Positions 49,745-60,679 are shown, numbered from the stretch's first letter. The stretch is 64,000 nucleotides of DNA from JAKPUX01 sp035353815 (GCA_035353815.1 DAOQAG010000008.1:54656-118655), one strand, 5' to 3'. The notes: generated from the sequence alone by a model not told the origin. Numbers and translations: made by a program.

Positions 49745-49780
49745 AAAAAAAACGGGAGGGTTAATGCAACCCTTCCGTTT
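49745..49780 (-). terminator. Terminator of tRNA-Gln
   Basis: Thirteen-base-pair stem AAACGGGAGGGTT / AACCCTTCCGTTT with a five-base loop, followed by eight T on the minus strand; 5 bp beyond the tRNA 3' end. The remaining interval to the envelope gene (49526-49744) has AT-rich stretches including TTAATTAATTAA but no promoter I can assign. Confidence 0.9.
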
Positions 49781-49784
49781 AGTG

Positions 49785-49855
49785 CTGGGGAACAGGGATT
49801 CGAACCCCGATACCATGATCCAGAGTCATGTGTCCTGCCATTGGACGATTCCCCA
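49785..49855 (-). tRNA. tRNA-Gln (anticodon CTG)
   Basis: Loop CTCTGGA in stem CATGA/TCATG gives anticodon CTG. Acceptor TGGGGAA/TTCCCCA, discriminator G, no encoded CCA. Its cognate synthetase gene glnS ends 123 bp upstream. Confidence 0.95.
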
Positions 49856-49882
49856 GTAGCGCGATGCTGACTGATGAACTCT

Positions 49883-49910
49883 AATATACGTATATTTTGC
49901 GAAATTTCAA
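49883..49910 (-). promoter_or_regulatory. Promoter of tRNA-Gln
   Basis: Minus-strand TTGAAA, 16-bp spacer, TATATT, 28 bases before the mature tRNA 5' end and downstream of the glnS stop. Confidence 0.75.
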
Positions 49911-49978
49911 GTATATTTTTTCGTTCCCCTCCCGGGTGTCGCGCCTCGCCCCGTGACGCGCCGCCCGGGAACCGGATC

Positions 49979-51694
<1,716 letters not shown>

Positions 51695-51720
51695 ATCAAG
51701 AGTTCCATGTTGGTTTGAGA

Positions 51721-53244
51721 TCAGACGATTCCCGGCAGGGAGGGAATAACCGCGACGGCCCGGCTGAGGCGGCGTTGGACCGTCTCGGTCCCGAGGATGG
51801 CGAGCAGCTCGAAAAGTCCCGGGCCGACGCTGACGCCGGTGACCGCCAGCCGCACCGGATGGATCAGCGCGCCGCCGCCGATGCTATGCCGCTCCGCCAC
51901 CGTGCGCAGGGCCTGCTCGAATCCGGCGGCATCACGAGGGCCGGCGGTGGCAAGTTCGTGGCTATACTCGGTCAGGAGGCTCGCGGTCGCACGGTCCCAG
52001 CGCTTTTTCAGCGCCTCCGGCTCGTAGCTCTCCGGATCCCGGAAGAAATAGCCGGTCAAGCGCCAGAAATCCCCGAGAAAATGCAGGCGCTCGTGTACCA
52101 GCGCGGTAACCCGCTGCAGATAATCCGGATCGACGGGGGCGAAAGCGCGTGCCTCATCCAGAGCCGCGACCTCGGCAGCGATGGCGGCCGGCGTGCGCCG
52201 CATGATGTGCTCTTTGTTGATCCAGTTGAGTTTCTTCAGATCAAAGATCGCCGCCGATTTGTTGATCCGTTCCAGGGAAAACTCCTGGACCAGCTCGTCA
52301 AGCGTAAACACCTGGCGCTCATCCCCCTCGCCGGGATTCCATCCCAGCAGGGCGATATAGTTGAGGATCGCCGCCTTCTCATATCCCTTGCGGATATAGG
52401 AGGCCACATCCGGATCGACTTTGCCGGTCGGCAGGCTATCCAGCGACTGGATATCGCGTTTGCTCATTTTGCTGCCATCCGGGTTGAAGATGAGCGGCAG
52501 ATGGGCCATTTGCGGCGGCTGCCAGCCGAAATACTCGTAGAGCAGCAGGTGTTTGGGCACCGAGCTGAGCCACTCCTCGCCGCGGATGACGTGGGTGATC
52601 TCCATCAGATGGTCATCCACCACATTGGCGAGATGGTAGGTCGGATAGCCGTCGGATTTGAGCAGGACCTGGTCATCGACCTCCTTGCTGTCAAAGACCA
52701 CATGGCCGCGGATAAGGTCGTCAATCTCGAACTTGCGCTCCGCCGGCACCAGCAGGCGGATGGTATGCGGAGTTCCGGCCGCCAGCGCGGCGGCCACCTC
52801 GGCCGCGGACATGCTCAGGCTGTTGCGCATCTCGAGGCGGTTGGCAAAATTGTACTTGGCGTAAGGATTACCCGCCGCCTTGGCGCGCTGACGCATCGCC
52901 TCGATGTCGGCTGCGGTGTCAAAAGAGTAATAGGCAAAGCCTTTTTCCAGCAGTTCAAGCGCGTACTTGCGGTAGGTCTCGGTACGCTCGGACTGGAAAT
53001 AGGGTCCACAGACCCCGCCCCATTTCGGTCCCTCATCCGGAACCAATCCGGCCCATTCCAGCACGGCGATCAGGTTCTCCACCGCGCCCTCGACGAAACG
53101 CTCACGGTCGGTATCCTCGATGCGCAGGATAAACGCACCGCCGCGGCTGCGGGCGAAAAGATAGTTATAGAGCGCTGTGCGCAGCCCCCCGATGTGGACA
53201 AATCCGGTGGGACTGGGGGCAAACCGGACTCTGACCTGGGTCAC
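51721..53244 (-). CDS. gltX: Glutamyl-tRNA synthetase
   Basis: Class I synthetase, 507 residues. Signatures: RFAPSPTGFVHIGGLRTALYN (HIGH region), ILRIEDTDRER, YPTYHLANVVDDHLM, and SKMSKRD (KMSKS). The C-terminal all-helical anticodon-binding domain is intact. The start is GTG at 53244 with AGGTGA 4 bases upstream. A terminator for the upstream tRNA-Ser genes ends only 35 bp before it, so its promoter must lie within or beyond that hairpin, or it depends on read-through. Confidence 0.96.
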   Translation of the reverse strand: MTQVRVRFAPSPTGFVHIGGLRTALYNYLFARSRGGAFILRIEDTDRERFVEGAVENLIAVLEWAGLVPDEGPKWGGVCGPYFQSERTETYRKYALELLEKGFAYYSFDTAADIEAMRQRAKAAGNPYAKYNFANRLEMRNSLSMSAAEVAAALAAGTPHTIRLLVPAERKFEIDDLIRGHVVFDSKEVDDQVLLKSDGYPTYHLANVVDDHLMEITHVIRGEEWLSSVPKHLLLYEYFGWQPPQMAHLPLIFNPDGSKMSKRDIQSLDSLPTGKVDPDVASYIRKGYEKAAILNYIALLGWNPGEGDERQVFTLDELVQEFSLERINKSAAIFDLKKLNWINKEHIMRRTPAAIAAEVAALDEARAFAPVDPDYLQRVTALVHERLHFLGDFWRLTGYFFRDPESYEPEALKKRWDRATASLLTEYSHELATAGPRDAAGFEQALRTVAERHSIGGGALIHPVRLAVTGVSVGPGLFELLAILGTETVQRRLSRAVAVIPSLPGIV

Positions 53245-53279
53245 GCTGTCACCTGTTTGATGTGTTGAACCACCACTAT

Positions 53280-53307
53280 AAAAAAATGGCGGGATTCGCC
53301 ATTTTTT
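53280..53307. terminator. Terminator of the tRNA-Ser pair
   Basis: Inverted repeat AAAAAATGGCG / CGCCATTTTTT with a five-base loop and T run on the minus strand, 3 bp after tRNA-Ser(GCT). Symmetric enough to work in either direction. Confidence 0.85.
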
Positions 53308-53310
53308 ATG

Positions 53311-53399
53311 CGGAGAGGCAGGGATTCGAACCCTGGGTAGGGGTTACCCCCTACAACGGCTTAGCAGGCCGCCCCGTTCAGCCACTCCGGCACCTCTCC
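53311..53399 (-). tRNA. tRNA-Ser (anticodon GCT)
   Basis: Type II tRNA with long variable arm; loop CTGCTAA gives anticodon GCT. Acceptor GGAGAGG/CCTCTCC, discriminator G, no encoded CCA. Confidence 0.95.
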
Positions 53400-53435
53400 G
53401 AAAATATGTATCCGCCGGGATACGACCATCTCAAG

Positions 53436-53517
53436 CGGAGGGAGGGGGACTCGAACCCCCAGGGGCTTGCGCCCGGCGGTTTTCAAGACCGCTGCCCTAC
53501 CATTAGGCGACCCCTCC
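53436..53517 (-). tRNA. tRNA-Ser (anticodon TGA)
   Basis: Type II tRNA with a shorter variable arm; loop CTTGAAA in stem GCGGT/ACCGC gives anticodon TGA. Acceptor GGAGGGG/TCCCTCC contains one G:U pair. No encoded CCA. Co-transcribed with tRNA-Ser(GCT). Confidence 0.93.
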
Positions 53518-53528
53518 CGGCAGATGAA

Positions 53529-53557
53529 AATTTACGAAAAAATATAGAGATAGTCAA
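53529..53557 (-). promoter_or_regulatory. Sigma70-type promoter of the tRNA-Ser pair
   Basis: Minus-strand TTGACT, 17-bp spacer, TAAATT, 12 bases upstream of tRNA-Ser(TGA). Confidence 0.8.
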
Positions 53558-53591
53558 ATTATTTCTGCACCGGCGCGCCGGCAATCCGTCT

Positions 53592-54683
53592 TTAAACGCG
53601 CACAAACTTTTTCCCGGGCAGCTGGGTGACCAGATTCTGCAACTCCAGCTCGAGCAGCTGCGCCAGCACCACGAAAACCGGCTTGCCGAGCTGTTGGGCT
53701 ATGGCGTCGATGTGCTGCGGTTCCGCGCTCAGGGCCTTGAGCAGCAGCTCGGCGTCGGCGGAGAGCCCGAGTCCCGGCAGATTCAGCTGCCGTTCCGGCG
53801 GCGGCGTCTCGGCCATGCCGATCTCAACCAGGAGGTCCTCCACCGTCTGCACCAGCTTGGCACCCTGCTGGATGAGGCGGTTGCAGCCCCAGCTCTTCGG
53901 ATTGGTGACGTTGCCCGGCACAGCCAGCACTTCACGGTTGTACTCCAGGGCATTATCGGCGGTGATCAGGGCGCCGCTGCTCTCTCCAGCCTCGACCACC
54001 AGGGTGGCCACCGTAAGCCCGGCGATGATGCGATTGCGCCGGGGAAAATGCGGGGCATCCGGCTGGGTGCCGAGCACATATTCGGAGACCAGCGCGCCAC
54101 TGGCGGTGATCCGGCCGGCCAGGCGGCGGTTCTCGGAGGGATAGATCTGATCCACGCCCGAACCCAGCACCGCGACGGTCTTGCCGCCCTGGGCGATCGT
54201 CTCCTGGTGGGCGATGGTATCGATGCCGCGCGCCAGTCCGCTGACGATGACCAGCCCGCGTTGCACCAGCTCCCGTGTCAGCTTTTGCGCGATGATCTGG
54301 CCGTATTCACTCGGAGCGCGCGTGCCGACCACGGCAACAGCCTTGCCGGCGAGCACCTCAAGCTCGCCCTGCACAAAGAGGAGCATGGGAGGATCGTACA
54401 GCGGGCGCAGCATGGCGGGATAGCGCTCATCCCAGAAGGTCAACACGGTGACCCCGGCGCTTTGTGCCAGCCGGAGCTGCTCTTCCGCGGCTGCGAGGTC
54501 GGCATGTGACTTGATCTTGGCCGCTGTGGCCTGATCCACACCCTCGACCTCACACAACTGCCGTACCGAGGCCGCATAGACCGCCCGGCCGCTGCCGAAC
54601 CGGTCGATCAAGCTGCGCAGCCGTTGCGGGCCGACGCCGGGTGTGTTCCAGAGACTGAGTAATTCCGCTGTTGCCGTTGTCAT
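53592..54683 (-). CDS. dprA: DNA-processing protein DprA
   Basis: Loads RecA on single-stranded DNA during natural transformation. The 363-residue protein has an N-terminal helix-hairpin-helix-like region (LSLWNTPGVGPQRLRSLI), the Rossmann-like core with AVVGTRAPSEYG, VSGLARGIDTIAHQ, VLGSGVDQIYPSENRRLA, FPRRNRIIAGL and GSLITADNALEYNR-like GALITADNALEYN, and a C-terminal winged-helix domain (LLLKALSAEPQHIDAIAQQL). All RNA/DNA-binding landmarks are intact. Presence alone does not prove competence. Confidence 0.95.
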   Translation of the reverse strand: MTTATAELLSLWNTPGVGPQRLRSLIDRFGSGRAVYAASVRQLCEVEGVDQATAAKIKSHADLAAAEEQLRLAQSAGVTVLTFWDERYPAMLRPLYDPPMLLFVQGELEVLAGKAVAVVGTRAPSEYGQIIAQKLTRELVQRGLVIVSGLARGIDTIAHQETIAQGGKTVAVLGSGVDQIYPSENRRLAGRITASGALVSEYVLGTQPDAPHFPRRNRIIAGLTVATLVVEAGESSGALITADNALEYNREVLAVPGNVTNPKSWGCNRLIQQGAKLVQTVEDLLVEIGMAETPPPERQLNLPGLGLSADAELLLKALSAEPQHIDAIAQQLGKPVFVVLAQLLELELQNLVTQLPGKKFVRV

Positions 54684-54703
54684 ACATCCCCCACAGGATG
54701 CGA

Positions 54704-55696
54704 TCAGGGCGATTCGTCCAGGCGCTGCAACTCATCCCAGATCAGCCGGATCAGCTCATCGAGCCCGTCGCCGCGCACCGCGGAAATGACCGCGGCCGTC
54801 ACCTGGCCGGTCAGGCTTCTTTTCAGCCCTTTCATCTTGCCCTGGAGCAAATCCCCCTTGGTGTAGACCAGCAGCCGCCGCTTCTTGAGCAGATCCGGGC
54901 TGTAGGATTTCAGTTCGTGCATCAGGGTCTTGTAGTCTGTTTCCATCGTGGCGGAACTGCAGTCGATGAGAATGGCGAGAATCCTTGTGCGCTCGATGTG
55001 GCGCAGGAACTGGATCCCCAGACCCTTGCCGGCATGGGCCCCTTCGATCAGGCCGGGGATGTCCGCCACCACATAGCTGCGGGATTCGTCCACCCGGACG
55101 ATGCCCAGATTCGGAATCAGGGTGGTGAAGGGATAGTCGGCGATCTTGGGCCGGGCGGCGGAGATGCGCGAGAGCAGGGTCGACTTGCCGGCATTGGGCA
55201 GTCCGACCAGTCCGACATCCGCGATCAGCTTGAGTTCCAGGCTCAATTCGCGTTCTTCACCGGGAAAACCGGGTTCCCATTCGCGCGGCGTGCGGTTGGA
55301 GGGGGTCGAAAAACGGGCATTACCCCGCCCGCCGCGGCCGCCATGGGCGATGATGGCTTCCTGGCCCTCCTGGGTCAGATCGGCGACCAGCCCGCCATTC
55401 TCCGCATCCCGGATCATGGTGCCCACGGGCATGTGCACGCGCAGCGACTCACCGCTTTTGCCGGTCTTGTTGGACCCCAGCCCGTGCTGGCCGCGCTGCG
55501 CCTTGTAGAGCGTCTGATACTTGAAATCGAGGAGGGTATGGATATGCCGGTCGGCCACCGCAATGACATCCCCGCCATGGCCGCCATCGCCGCCGTTCGG
55601 CCCCCCCTTGGGAACGTACTTTTCGCGGCGAAACGCGACACAGCCGGCTCCGCCTGAGCCGGCTTGCACATGGATCTTTGCACTATCGATGAACAT
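54704..55696 (-). CDS. obgE: Obg-family GTPase ObgE/CgtA
   Basis: Essential ribosome-assembly and stringent-response GTPase, 330 residues. The glycine-rich Obg fold (GGAGCVAFRREKYVPKGGPNGGDGGHGG), G domain with VGLPNAGKST, DIPGLIEGAHAGKGLG and a YTKGD motif in place of NKxD are visible. There is no long C-terminal OCT extension, unlike Bacillus Obg. It lies between the STAS gene and dprA. Obg genes are often near rpmA; here they are not. A 102-bp gap separates it from the STAS gene. Confidence 0.95.
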   Translation of the reverse strand: MFIDSAKIHVQAGSGGAGCVAFRREKYVPKGGPNGGDGGHGGDVIAVADRHIHTLLDFKYQTLYKAQRGQHGLGSNKTGKSGESLRVHMPVGTMIRDAENGGLVADLTQEGQEAIIAHGGRGGRGNARFSTPSNRTPREWEPGFPGEERELSLELKLIADVGLVGLPNAGKSTLLSRISAARPKIADYPFTTLIPNLGIVRVDESRSYVVADIPGLIEGAHAGKGLGIQFLRHIERTRILAILIDCSSATMETDYKTLMHELKSYSPDLLKKRRLLVYTKGDLLQGKMKGLKRSLTGQVTAAVISAVRGDGLDELIRLIWDELQRLDESP

Positions 55697-55798
55697 AGGA
55701 TGAGGTCGGGGAAAGGTGAACCAGAGGGAAAGGGGGGCGCGTTGCGCTATCCGGGCCGGAGCCGCCCCCCGGGAATTGGCTCTGTCTGAGAGCGCCGG

Positions 55799-56458
55799 TC
55801 AGTGCCCCGAGTTGAGCTGCATGCGGCCTTTTTTGCTATCGAGGCCGGTTTTCTTCAGCAGCTTCCGCATGGCAAACCAGTTGAGGCGGACGTTGCCATA
55901 ATCCGGCGTATTGAGGGTGCGAATAAGCTGGACCGTGCCGATTTCCGGATCACGGGCGATGATCTTGCGCACCTTGTCTTCGACATTTTCGAGTTTGACG
56001 GTGTCGCTTTTGGCCGGGCCGTCCCGGCGTTCGCCGCCGCGGCTGCGCGGCTCCTGCATCTCCACCTCGGAGATCCGGGTGCCTTCACTGACCGGGCCCA
56101 GGGTTCGTTCAAAATCCTTGATGGCATCCTCAATGGTGTCGCAGGCCTTGAGGATATAATGAAACTCGAGCAGCTCAAAGACCTCATAGACTTCCGGGAT
56201 CATGCGCACGAGTTTGAGGTCGCCGCCCTTTTCGCGGATCCCCTTGATCTCGCTGATAAAGATGCCCCATCCGGCGCTGCTGACGTAATCAACATTGCCC
56301 AGGTCGATGATGATATTGTTGGATCCTGCTTTCAGCAGCGTACTCAGGGCATGTTCGAGCTCTGAGGAGGTCGTAGTATCGATGTATCCGCCCACCTTGA
56401 TAATCGATATGCTGTTTTTAGTACCCGTCTTCTCCACCGACAATTGGATGCCTTCCAT
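55799..56458 (-). CDS. STAS-domain anti-sigma factor antagonist with C-terminal HTH-like domain
   Basis: A 219-residue protein. Residues 1-115 are a STAS domain (IIKVGGYIDTTTSSELEHAL, IIIDLGNVDYVSSAGWGIF) with the phosphoacceptor serine at 60 or 61 expected for SpoIIAA/RsbV-type proteins. A charged linker (120-155) leads to a C-terminal region (156-210: VEDKVRKIIARDPEIGTVQLIRTLN and following) that resembles a helix-turn-helix of the kind seen in transposases. A similar segment ends the HTH part of the neighbouring phosphatase. It has its own strong promoter. It should be dephosphorylated by the adjacent SpoIIE-domain phosphatase. Confidence 0.85.
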   Translation of the reverse strand: MEGIQLSVEKTGTKNSISIIKVGGYIDTTTSSELEHALSTLLKAGSNNIIIDLGNVDYVSSAGWGIFISEIKGIREKGGDLKLVRMIPEVYEVFELLEFHYILKACDTIEDAIKDFERTLGPVSEGTRISEVEMQEPRSRGGERRDGPAKSDTVKLENVEDKVRKIIARDPEIGTVQLIRTLNTPDYGNVRLNWFAMRKLLKKTGLDSKKGRMQLNSGH

Positions 56459-56580
56459 GTTGAATCTCCATCAAGATGATTCCGCGATTACAGGAACTGC
56501 GCGACTAACAGTTTCTGCAATTCTGATTTGAAAGCATGTCGTGCCACCGCAAGCCCCGCCAGGACGAGCTTCAGTTCATA

Positions 56581-56609
56581 AATATAGCCTTTATGTCTTT
56601 AATAGTCAA
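56581..56609 (-). promoter_or_regulatory. Strong promoter of the STAS gene
   Basis: Minus-strand TTGACT, 17-bp spacer, TATATT, giving a leader of about 115 bases. It directly follows the phosphatase terminator, so the STAS gene can be expressed separately. Confidence 0.83.
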
Positions 56610-56610
56610 C

Positions 56611-56635
56611 AAAAATATCCCCGCGACGGGGGTAT
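56611..56635 (-). terminator. Terminator of the SpoIIE-phosphatase gene
   Basis: Stem ATACCCCC / CGGGGATAT with a CGTCG-type loop and five T on the minus strand, 10 bp after the stop codon. Confidence 0.72.
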
Positions 56636-56644
56636 GGAAGGAGA

Positions 56645-59600
56645 TCAGGAGGATTCGGTCTGATTGATGAACTGCTTGGCGCGCTGAATGCTGTCGAAGA
56701 TGTCGCGCCGTTCGGGCGCCAGCTGCAACAAATATTCCCAATGGGCGATAGCCCGCGGGAAGGCCCCCTGGTTGGCATAAATCACCCCCAGTTTCTCATG
56801 CGCCTCCTTGTTGCGGGGATCGACCTTCAGCACCCGCTGGAACTCCCGGGCGGATTCGCGGAAGGCATGCGATCGGAACAAGGCCTGCCCCAGCAGGGCG
56901 CGCACCTGAATATCGTCTTCCTGCAGACCGAGAAGTTCGGTGCACACGGTGATGGTCTGCCGGTACTCCTCATTGAGATAGTGGCTCAGGGCGCTGGCGT
57001 AGGCCCGATCGCGGCGGGGATCATCGCTCAGGCCTGGCGCGCTTACGGCGGCCGCTTCGTTTTCCTCCGTCTGGCCGCCGCCCTCGGCATCCGCCACCGG
57101 CCAGCTTTTCTCATCGCCCTTTTCGGCGTTGAGCAGATCGATCAGCTCGTCGAAAGAGAGACGATGCCGCTCCTCCGCCGGAGAGGCCGCCTCGGCTGCA
57201 GCCGGGACGGGCCCCGGCATCTCCCCGGGCAACAAGACGCCGTGCGGCGCCGCGTCTCCGGTCAGGCCGATCTCCCAGTTCATGCGTGAAGCGATCTCGT
57301 TCTGCAGGATCTGTTCGACAATGTCGTTTTCCAGCTCACCGGTCTCACTGATCAGGCCGGCCTCATCCTCCAGCTCGAGGAACTCTTCAAAGAGATCCTG
57401 AAGCGCCGGGACGGCATCATCCGCCGGCAGCAGGAGCTCCTCTGCCGGCGGCACCGCATCCGCAACGACCACTGCGTCTTCCACGGGCGCAGCCGGAAAA
57501 TTCCTGGCTTCCTCTTTGTGGGCAAAGGGGTCGTCGAGCCCCGCGCCGGACTCGAGGATCTCGGCGAAATCAAGGTCTTCGGCGGAGAGGCCCGGGACCG
57601 GCATCGCCGCCTCCGCTGTGGCGGCTATGAGCGCTTCCTCAGCGGCTGCATCTGCAGGCAGAATCGGCTCCGCCGCAGCGGCTGCATCATGGGGCGGAAG
57701 CGCTTCAGCCGCGGCGGGCGCGAGCGTCTCGTCCAGAGCTGACTCCGCCGGCGGCAGCGCGGCCGGCGCGGGGGGTTCAGCGCTCGCAGCGAGTCCGGCG
57801 TTCTCAACGGCCCCGGCACCCCCTGCCGGCGAACTTTCCGCATACTCAAAGCCGAGCTCTTCCAGGGAGAGATCGGGTTCCACCGGCGCCTTGGCCGGGA
57901 CAGCCGCTGCTTCCGGCTGCGACCCCTCTTCGGGTTCGCTGGATTCCTCCTCCATCGCCGAGCCGAGGCGCTTATCCAGCAGATCCTCGAGCGGCGTTTC
58001 CAGCAGTTCATCGATTTTATAGGAGAGCACATCGCGGCCCGCAAAACGGCCGATCCCGGAACGGACCGGCAGCGGCACCTTCTGGCGTTTCGCCGGCGCG
58101 GCAGCGCCTTCGTGATTACCCGCCGCCTCCTTTCCCGCCCGCGGCTTTTTCGCCGGGCCGCCCGGCACCCGCGGCTCGATATCGGGCTCCTCGGTGGCAT
58201 CGGCCAGTCCGCCCTTTTGAATGATCACCCGGCCATCCAGGGTCAGCATCGGCGTGCCCGGGGGCTTTGGACGACGTTTCTTGCCGCCACGATGCACGAA
58301 AGCCTCCCGCAGTTCGCGCGTATTGAGCTTGGCCCGCACCAGCTCCTCGTAAACCTTGGCAGGATGGATCTCCATAAAGCTGTAGCGCTCGCTGTTGAGC
58401 TCCTCGCTGATCTTTTTGGCTCCGAATTCCGGGAAGCGCATGATCACGTCGTACAGCTTGGTTTTTTCCTCTATGCTCAGATGCTTGGCCTCGATGGACT
58501 CGCTCTCGACGGTCACCAGCTCTTCGATATTACCCTGCTCAAAGATCTCTTTGTAGCGGCTGTAGTAGGCATAGGAGGAGAGTCCTTCCGCCTCGCAGGC
58601 CTCACGGATGCCCGCGCCCCCCTGCAGCCGCCGGTAGACCCGCTTGGCGCAATCGAGCTCGATCTTTTCCGCCGAGGATTTCTCCTTGATCGCCACCAGG
58701 GTGATGTCGTCGCTTTGCGAGGTGCCCTCGGTGAAGGAGAGCAGATCCTCATGCAGCTTGTTGACGAAATCCTCCGCCGCCATGTGGCCATGTTCGCGGA
58801 TCACATTGAGAAAACGCTCTTCGCCGTAGAGGTGGCGGCGGCTGTTCATCGCCTCGGTCACGCCATCGGTGTAGATCAGCAGAATATCACCCTCATTGAG
58901 CGAGAGAGTATCCGATTCGATGGTGTTGCGGAACAGGTTCTTGTCAGGCAGCGAGATACCGATCGGGAAGCCATGGGGATTCAGATAATAGGTTTTATTG
59001 CGGCTGGCCCGGTAGAGGATCATCGGATTGTGGCCGGCGCTGGCATAATTGAGGCGCCGCTTCTTGGAGTCGATGATGACATAAAACAGGGTGACAAACA
59101 TGCCCTTTTTCATATCATTGACGACGAAATCGTTCACCCGCGCCAGCACCTCGGCCGCGTCCTTGATGCCGCGCGCCTCGGTGCGCAGGGCTGTGCGGAT
59201 CATGGTCATCACCAGCGAACCCGGCACCCCTTTGCCCGAAACATCGGCGACGACAATCCCGAGGGTATCCTTGTCCACTTCCACAAAATCGTAATAATCG
59301 CCGCCCACCTCCTTGGCGGCGGCGTAGTAGCTGCTGATGCCATAGCCCTCGATCTCGGGGAAGCTGCCCGGCAGCAGGGTCTGTTGAATCTCCTGCGCGA
59401 CCTGCATTTCTTTTTGCAGGCGCTCCTGTTCGGCGAGGTTGACCTGGGATTCGCGCAATTTCAGGGTGATGTCGCTGAAGGCCTGGGCGATCTCGCCGAT
59501 CTCGGTGGTGGTGTCGATATCCATTTCATCGGCAACGCCGGGCTGGCCGAGCTGCTTGACCCATTCGGAGAGCCGGCGGAAGGGATTCATCACCAGAATG

Positions 59601-60679
59601 ATGAGCAGGAAGAGTCCGGCACCACCGATCAGCCAGATCACGGCAAGCGAACGGGCTTCGCTCCAGCGCGCGCTCCGGACCGCCGTGCGCACGGCGGCAT
59701 TGTCGATGAAAAAGTGGGCGGTGCAGAGGGTTTTTCCGGCAGCATCGAGTACCGGGGCGTTGATCTCGAGGACCGTGACCCCCGACTCGAGATCGTAGCG
59801 GAGCACATCCTTCTGCAGGGCCGCCACCTTCTGCGGCCGGGTGAATTTCTCAAAGATCTGCTGGCCCTCGGTGCTGGCGAGGATGAACTGGTTGTTATCG
59901 GCAATAATCGCCCGGTAGAGAATGTCGCGATATTCCGAGTTTTGCAGGGTGTTGAGCGGCGGCAGGGTGTGGGCGAGAATGTCGAGGTCGTCGGGCAGAT
60001 TGGTGCCCGCCAGCATGCTCAGGCGGGTCGCCTCGGGCAGCTGCTGCTGGAGATTGCTGGAGATGTCGCTGGTGATCACCGAGAGCGCCGTCCGCCCGCG
60101 CGCGAGAAAGTCGGCTGTAATGCTCTCCTGGCGGCGAAAAAAATTGACGCCGAAAACACCGAGCAACAGAACCGTGAATACAGAGGTCGAGATCAGCCAG
60201 TAGCGCGCCTTGAGCGTCATCGAGAGCGAGGGGACGTTGAGGCGCCGCTTGCGCGCCACGTCGCGGTACTTGACCATCCACAGCTCATTGCCCTCTTCGG
60301 TTTTGCGATAGTCGATCTCATCAAGGAGGCGGCGCATAATAAAGATGCCGAGGCCGCCCTTCTTGCCGATGTCGACATAGCGCTGCAGGTCCGGATCGCT
60401 GACCTGGCGGGGATCGAAGTACTTACCCTGGTCGATAAGGACAATGGTGAGGCTGTTCTTCTTGACGATGGCGCGAATGGTGATGCTGCCTTGCCAGTCG
60501 CGGTAGGCGTGCTTGATGATGTTGGTGGCCGCCTCGTCGATGGAGAGCTTGAAGGCGTTGATCACCCGCTCGGAGAAACCGTGCCGGTGCCCGACCTTGG
60601 TGACAAAGTCACGCAGCTCGCTGAGAAATTCGACGCTGGCAGGGACCTTGAGCTGCTCTTTGAGAATATTCTGGAACAA
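56645..60679 (-). CDS. Multidomain partner-switching regulator: HATPase, sensor, HAMP, SpoIIE phosphatase, HTH, TPR
   Basis: A 1344-residue membrane protein. Domains by approximate residue: RsbW-type HATPase 1-140 (DEAATNIIKHAY, GKKGGLGIF); membrane helix 160-180; extracytoplasmic sensor 185-340; membrane helix 344-364; HAMP 365-412; coiled coil; SpoIIE/PP2C phosphatase 445-668 (GGDYYD, VADVSGKG, TDGVTEA, SDDIT, all metal acids intact); two HTH-like segments 675-720 and 732-795; a low-complexity Ala/Pro/Glu region to about 1205; TPR repeats to the end. Kinase and phosphatase of a partner switch in one chain is unusual. TTG 60679 is preceded by AGAGG; the ORF extends to a TTG at 60760 without a ribosome site. 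The STAS gene follows. Confidence 0.82.
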   Translation of the reverse strand: MFQNILKEQLKVPASVEFLSELRDFVTKVGHRHGFSERVINAFKLSIDEAATNIIKHAYRDWQGSITIRAIVKKNSLTIVLIDQGKYFDPRQVSDPDLQRYVDIGKKGGLGIFIMRRLLDEIDYRKTEEGNELWMVKYRDVARKRRLNVPSLSMTLKARYWLISTSVFTVLLLGVFGVNFFRRQESITADFLARGRTALSVITSDISSNLQQQLPEATRLSMLAGTNLPDDLDILAHTLPPLNTLQNSEYRDILYRAIIADNNQFILASTEGQQIFEKFTRPQKVAALQKDVLRYDLESGVTVLEINAPVLDAAGKTLCTAHFFIDNAAVRTAVRSARWSEARSLAVIWLIGGAGLFLLIILVMNPFRRLSEWVKQLGQPGVADEMDIDTTTEIGEIAQAFSDITLKLRESQVNLAEQERLQKEMQVAQEIQQTLLPGSFPEIEGYGISSYYAAAKEVGGDYYDFVEVDKDTLGIVVADVSGKGVPGSLVMTMIRTALRTEARGIKDAAEVLARVNDFVVNDMKKGMFVTLFYVIIDSKKRRLNYASAGHNPMILYRASRNKTYYLNPHGFPIGISLPDKNLFRNTIESDTLSLNEGDILLIYTDGVTEAMNSRRHLYGEERFLNVIREHGHMAAEDFVNKLHEDLLSFTEGTSQSDDITLVAIKEKSSAEKIELDCAKRVYRRLQGGAGIREACEAEGLSSYAYYSRYKEIFEQGNIEELVTVESESIEAKHLSIEEKTKLYDVIMRFPEFGAKKISEELNSERYSFMEIHPAKVYEELVRAKLNTRELREAFVHRGGKKRRPKPPGTPMLTLDGRVIIQKGGLADATEEPDIEPRVPGGPAKKPRAGKEAAGNHEGAAAPAKRQKVPLPVRSGIGRFAGRDVLSYKIDELLETPLEDLLDKRLGSAMEEESSEPEEGSQPEAAAVPAKAPVEPDLSLEELGFEYAESSPAGGAGAVENAGLAASAEPPAPAALPPAESALDETLAPAAAEALPPHDAAAAAEPILPADAAAEEALIAATAEAAMPVPGLSAEDLDFAEILESGAGLDDPFAHKEEARNFPAAPVEDAVVVADAVPPAEELLLPADDAVPALQDLFEEFLELEDEAGLISETGELENDIVEQILQNEIASRMNWEIGLTGDAAPHGVLLPGEMPGPVPAAAEAASPAEERHRLSFDELIDLLNAEKGDEKSWPVADAEGGGQTEENEAAAVSAPGLSDDPRRDRAYASALSHYLNEEYRQTITVCTELLGLQEDDIQVRALLGQALFRSHAFRESAREFQRVLKVDPRNKEAHEKLGVIYANQGAFPRAIAHWEYLLQLAPERRDIFDSIQRAKQFINQTESS

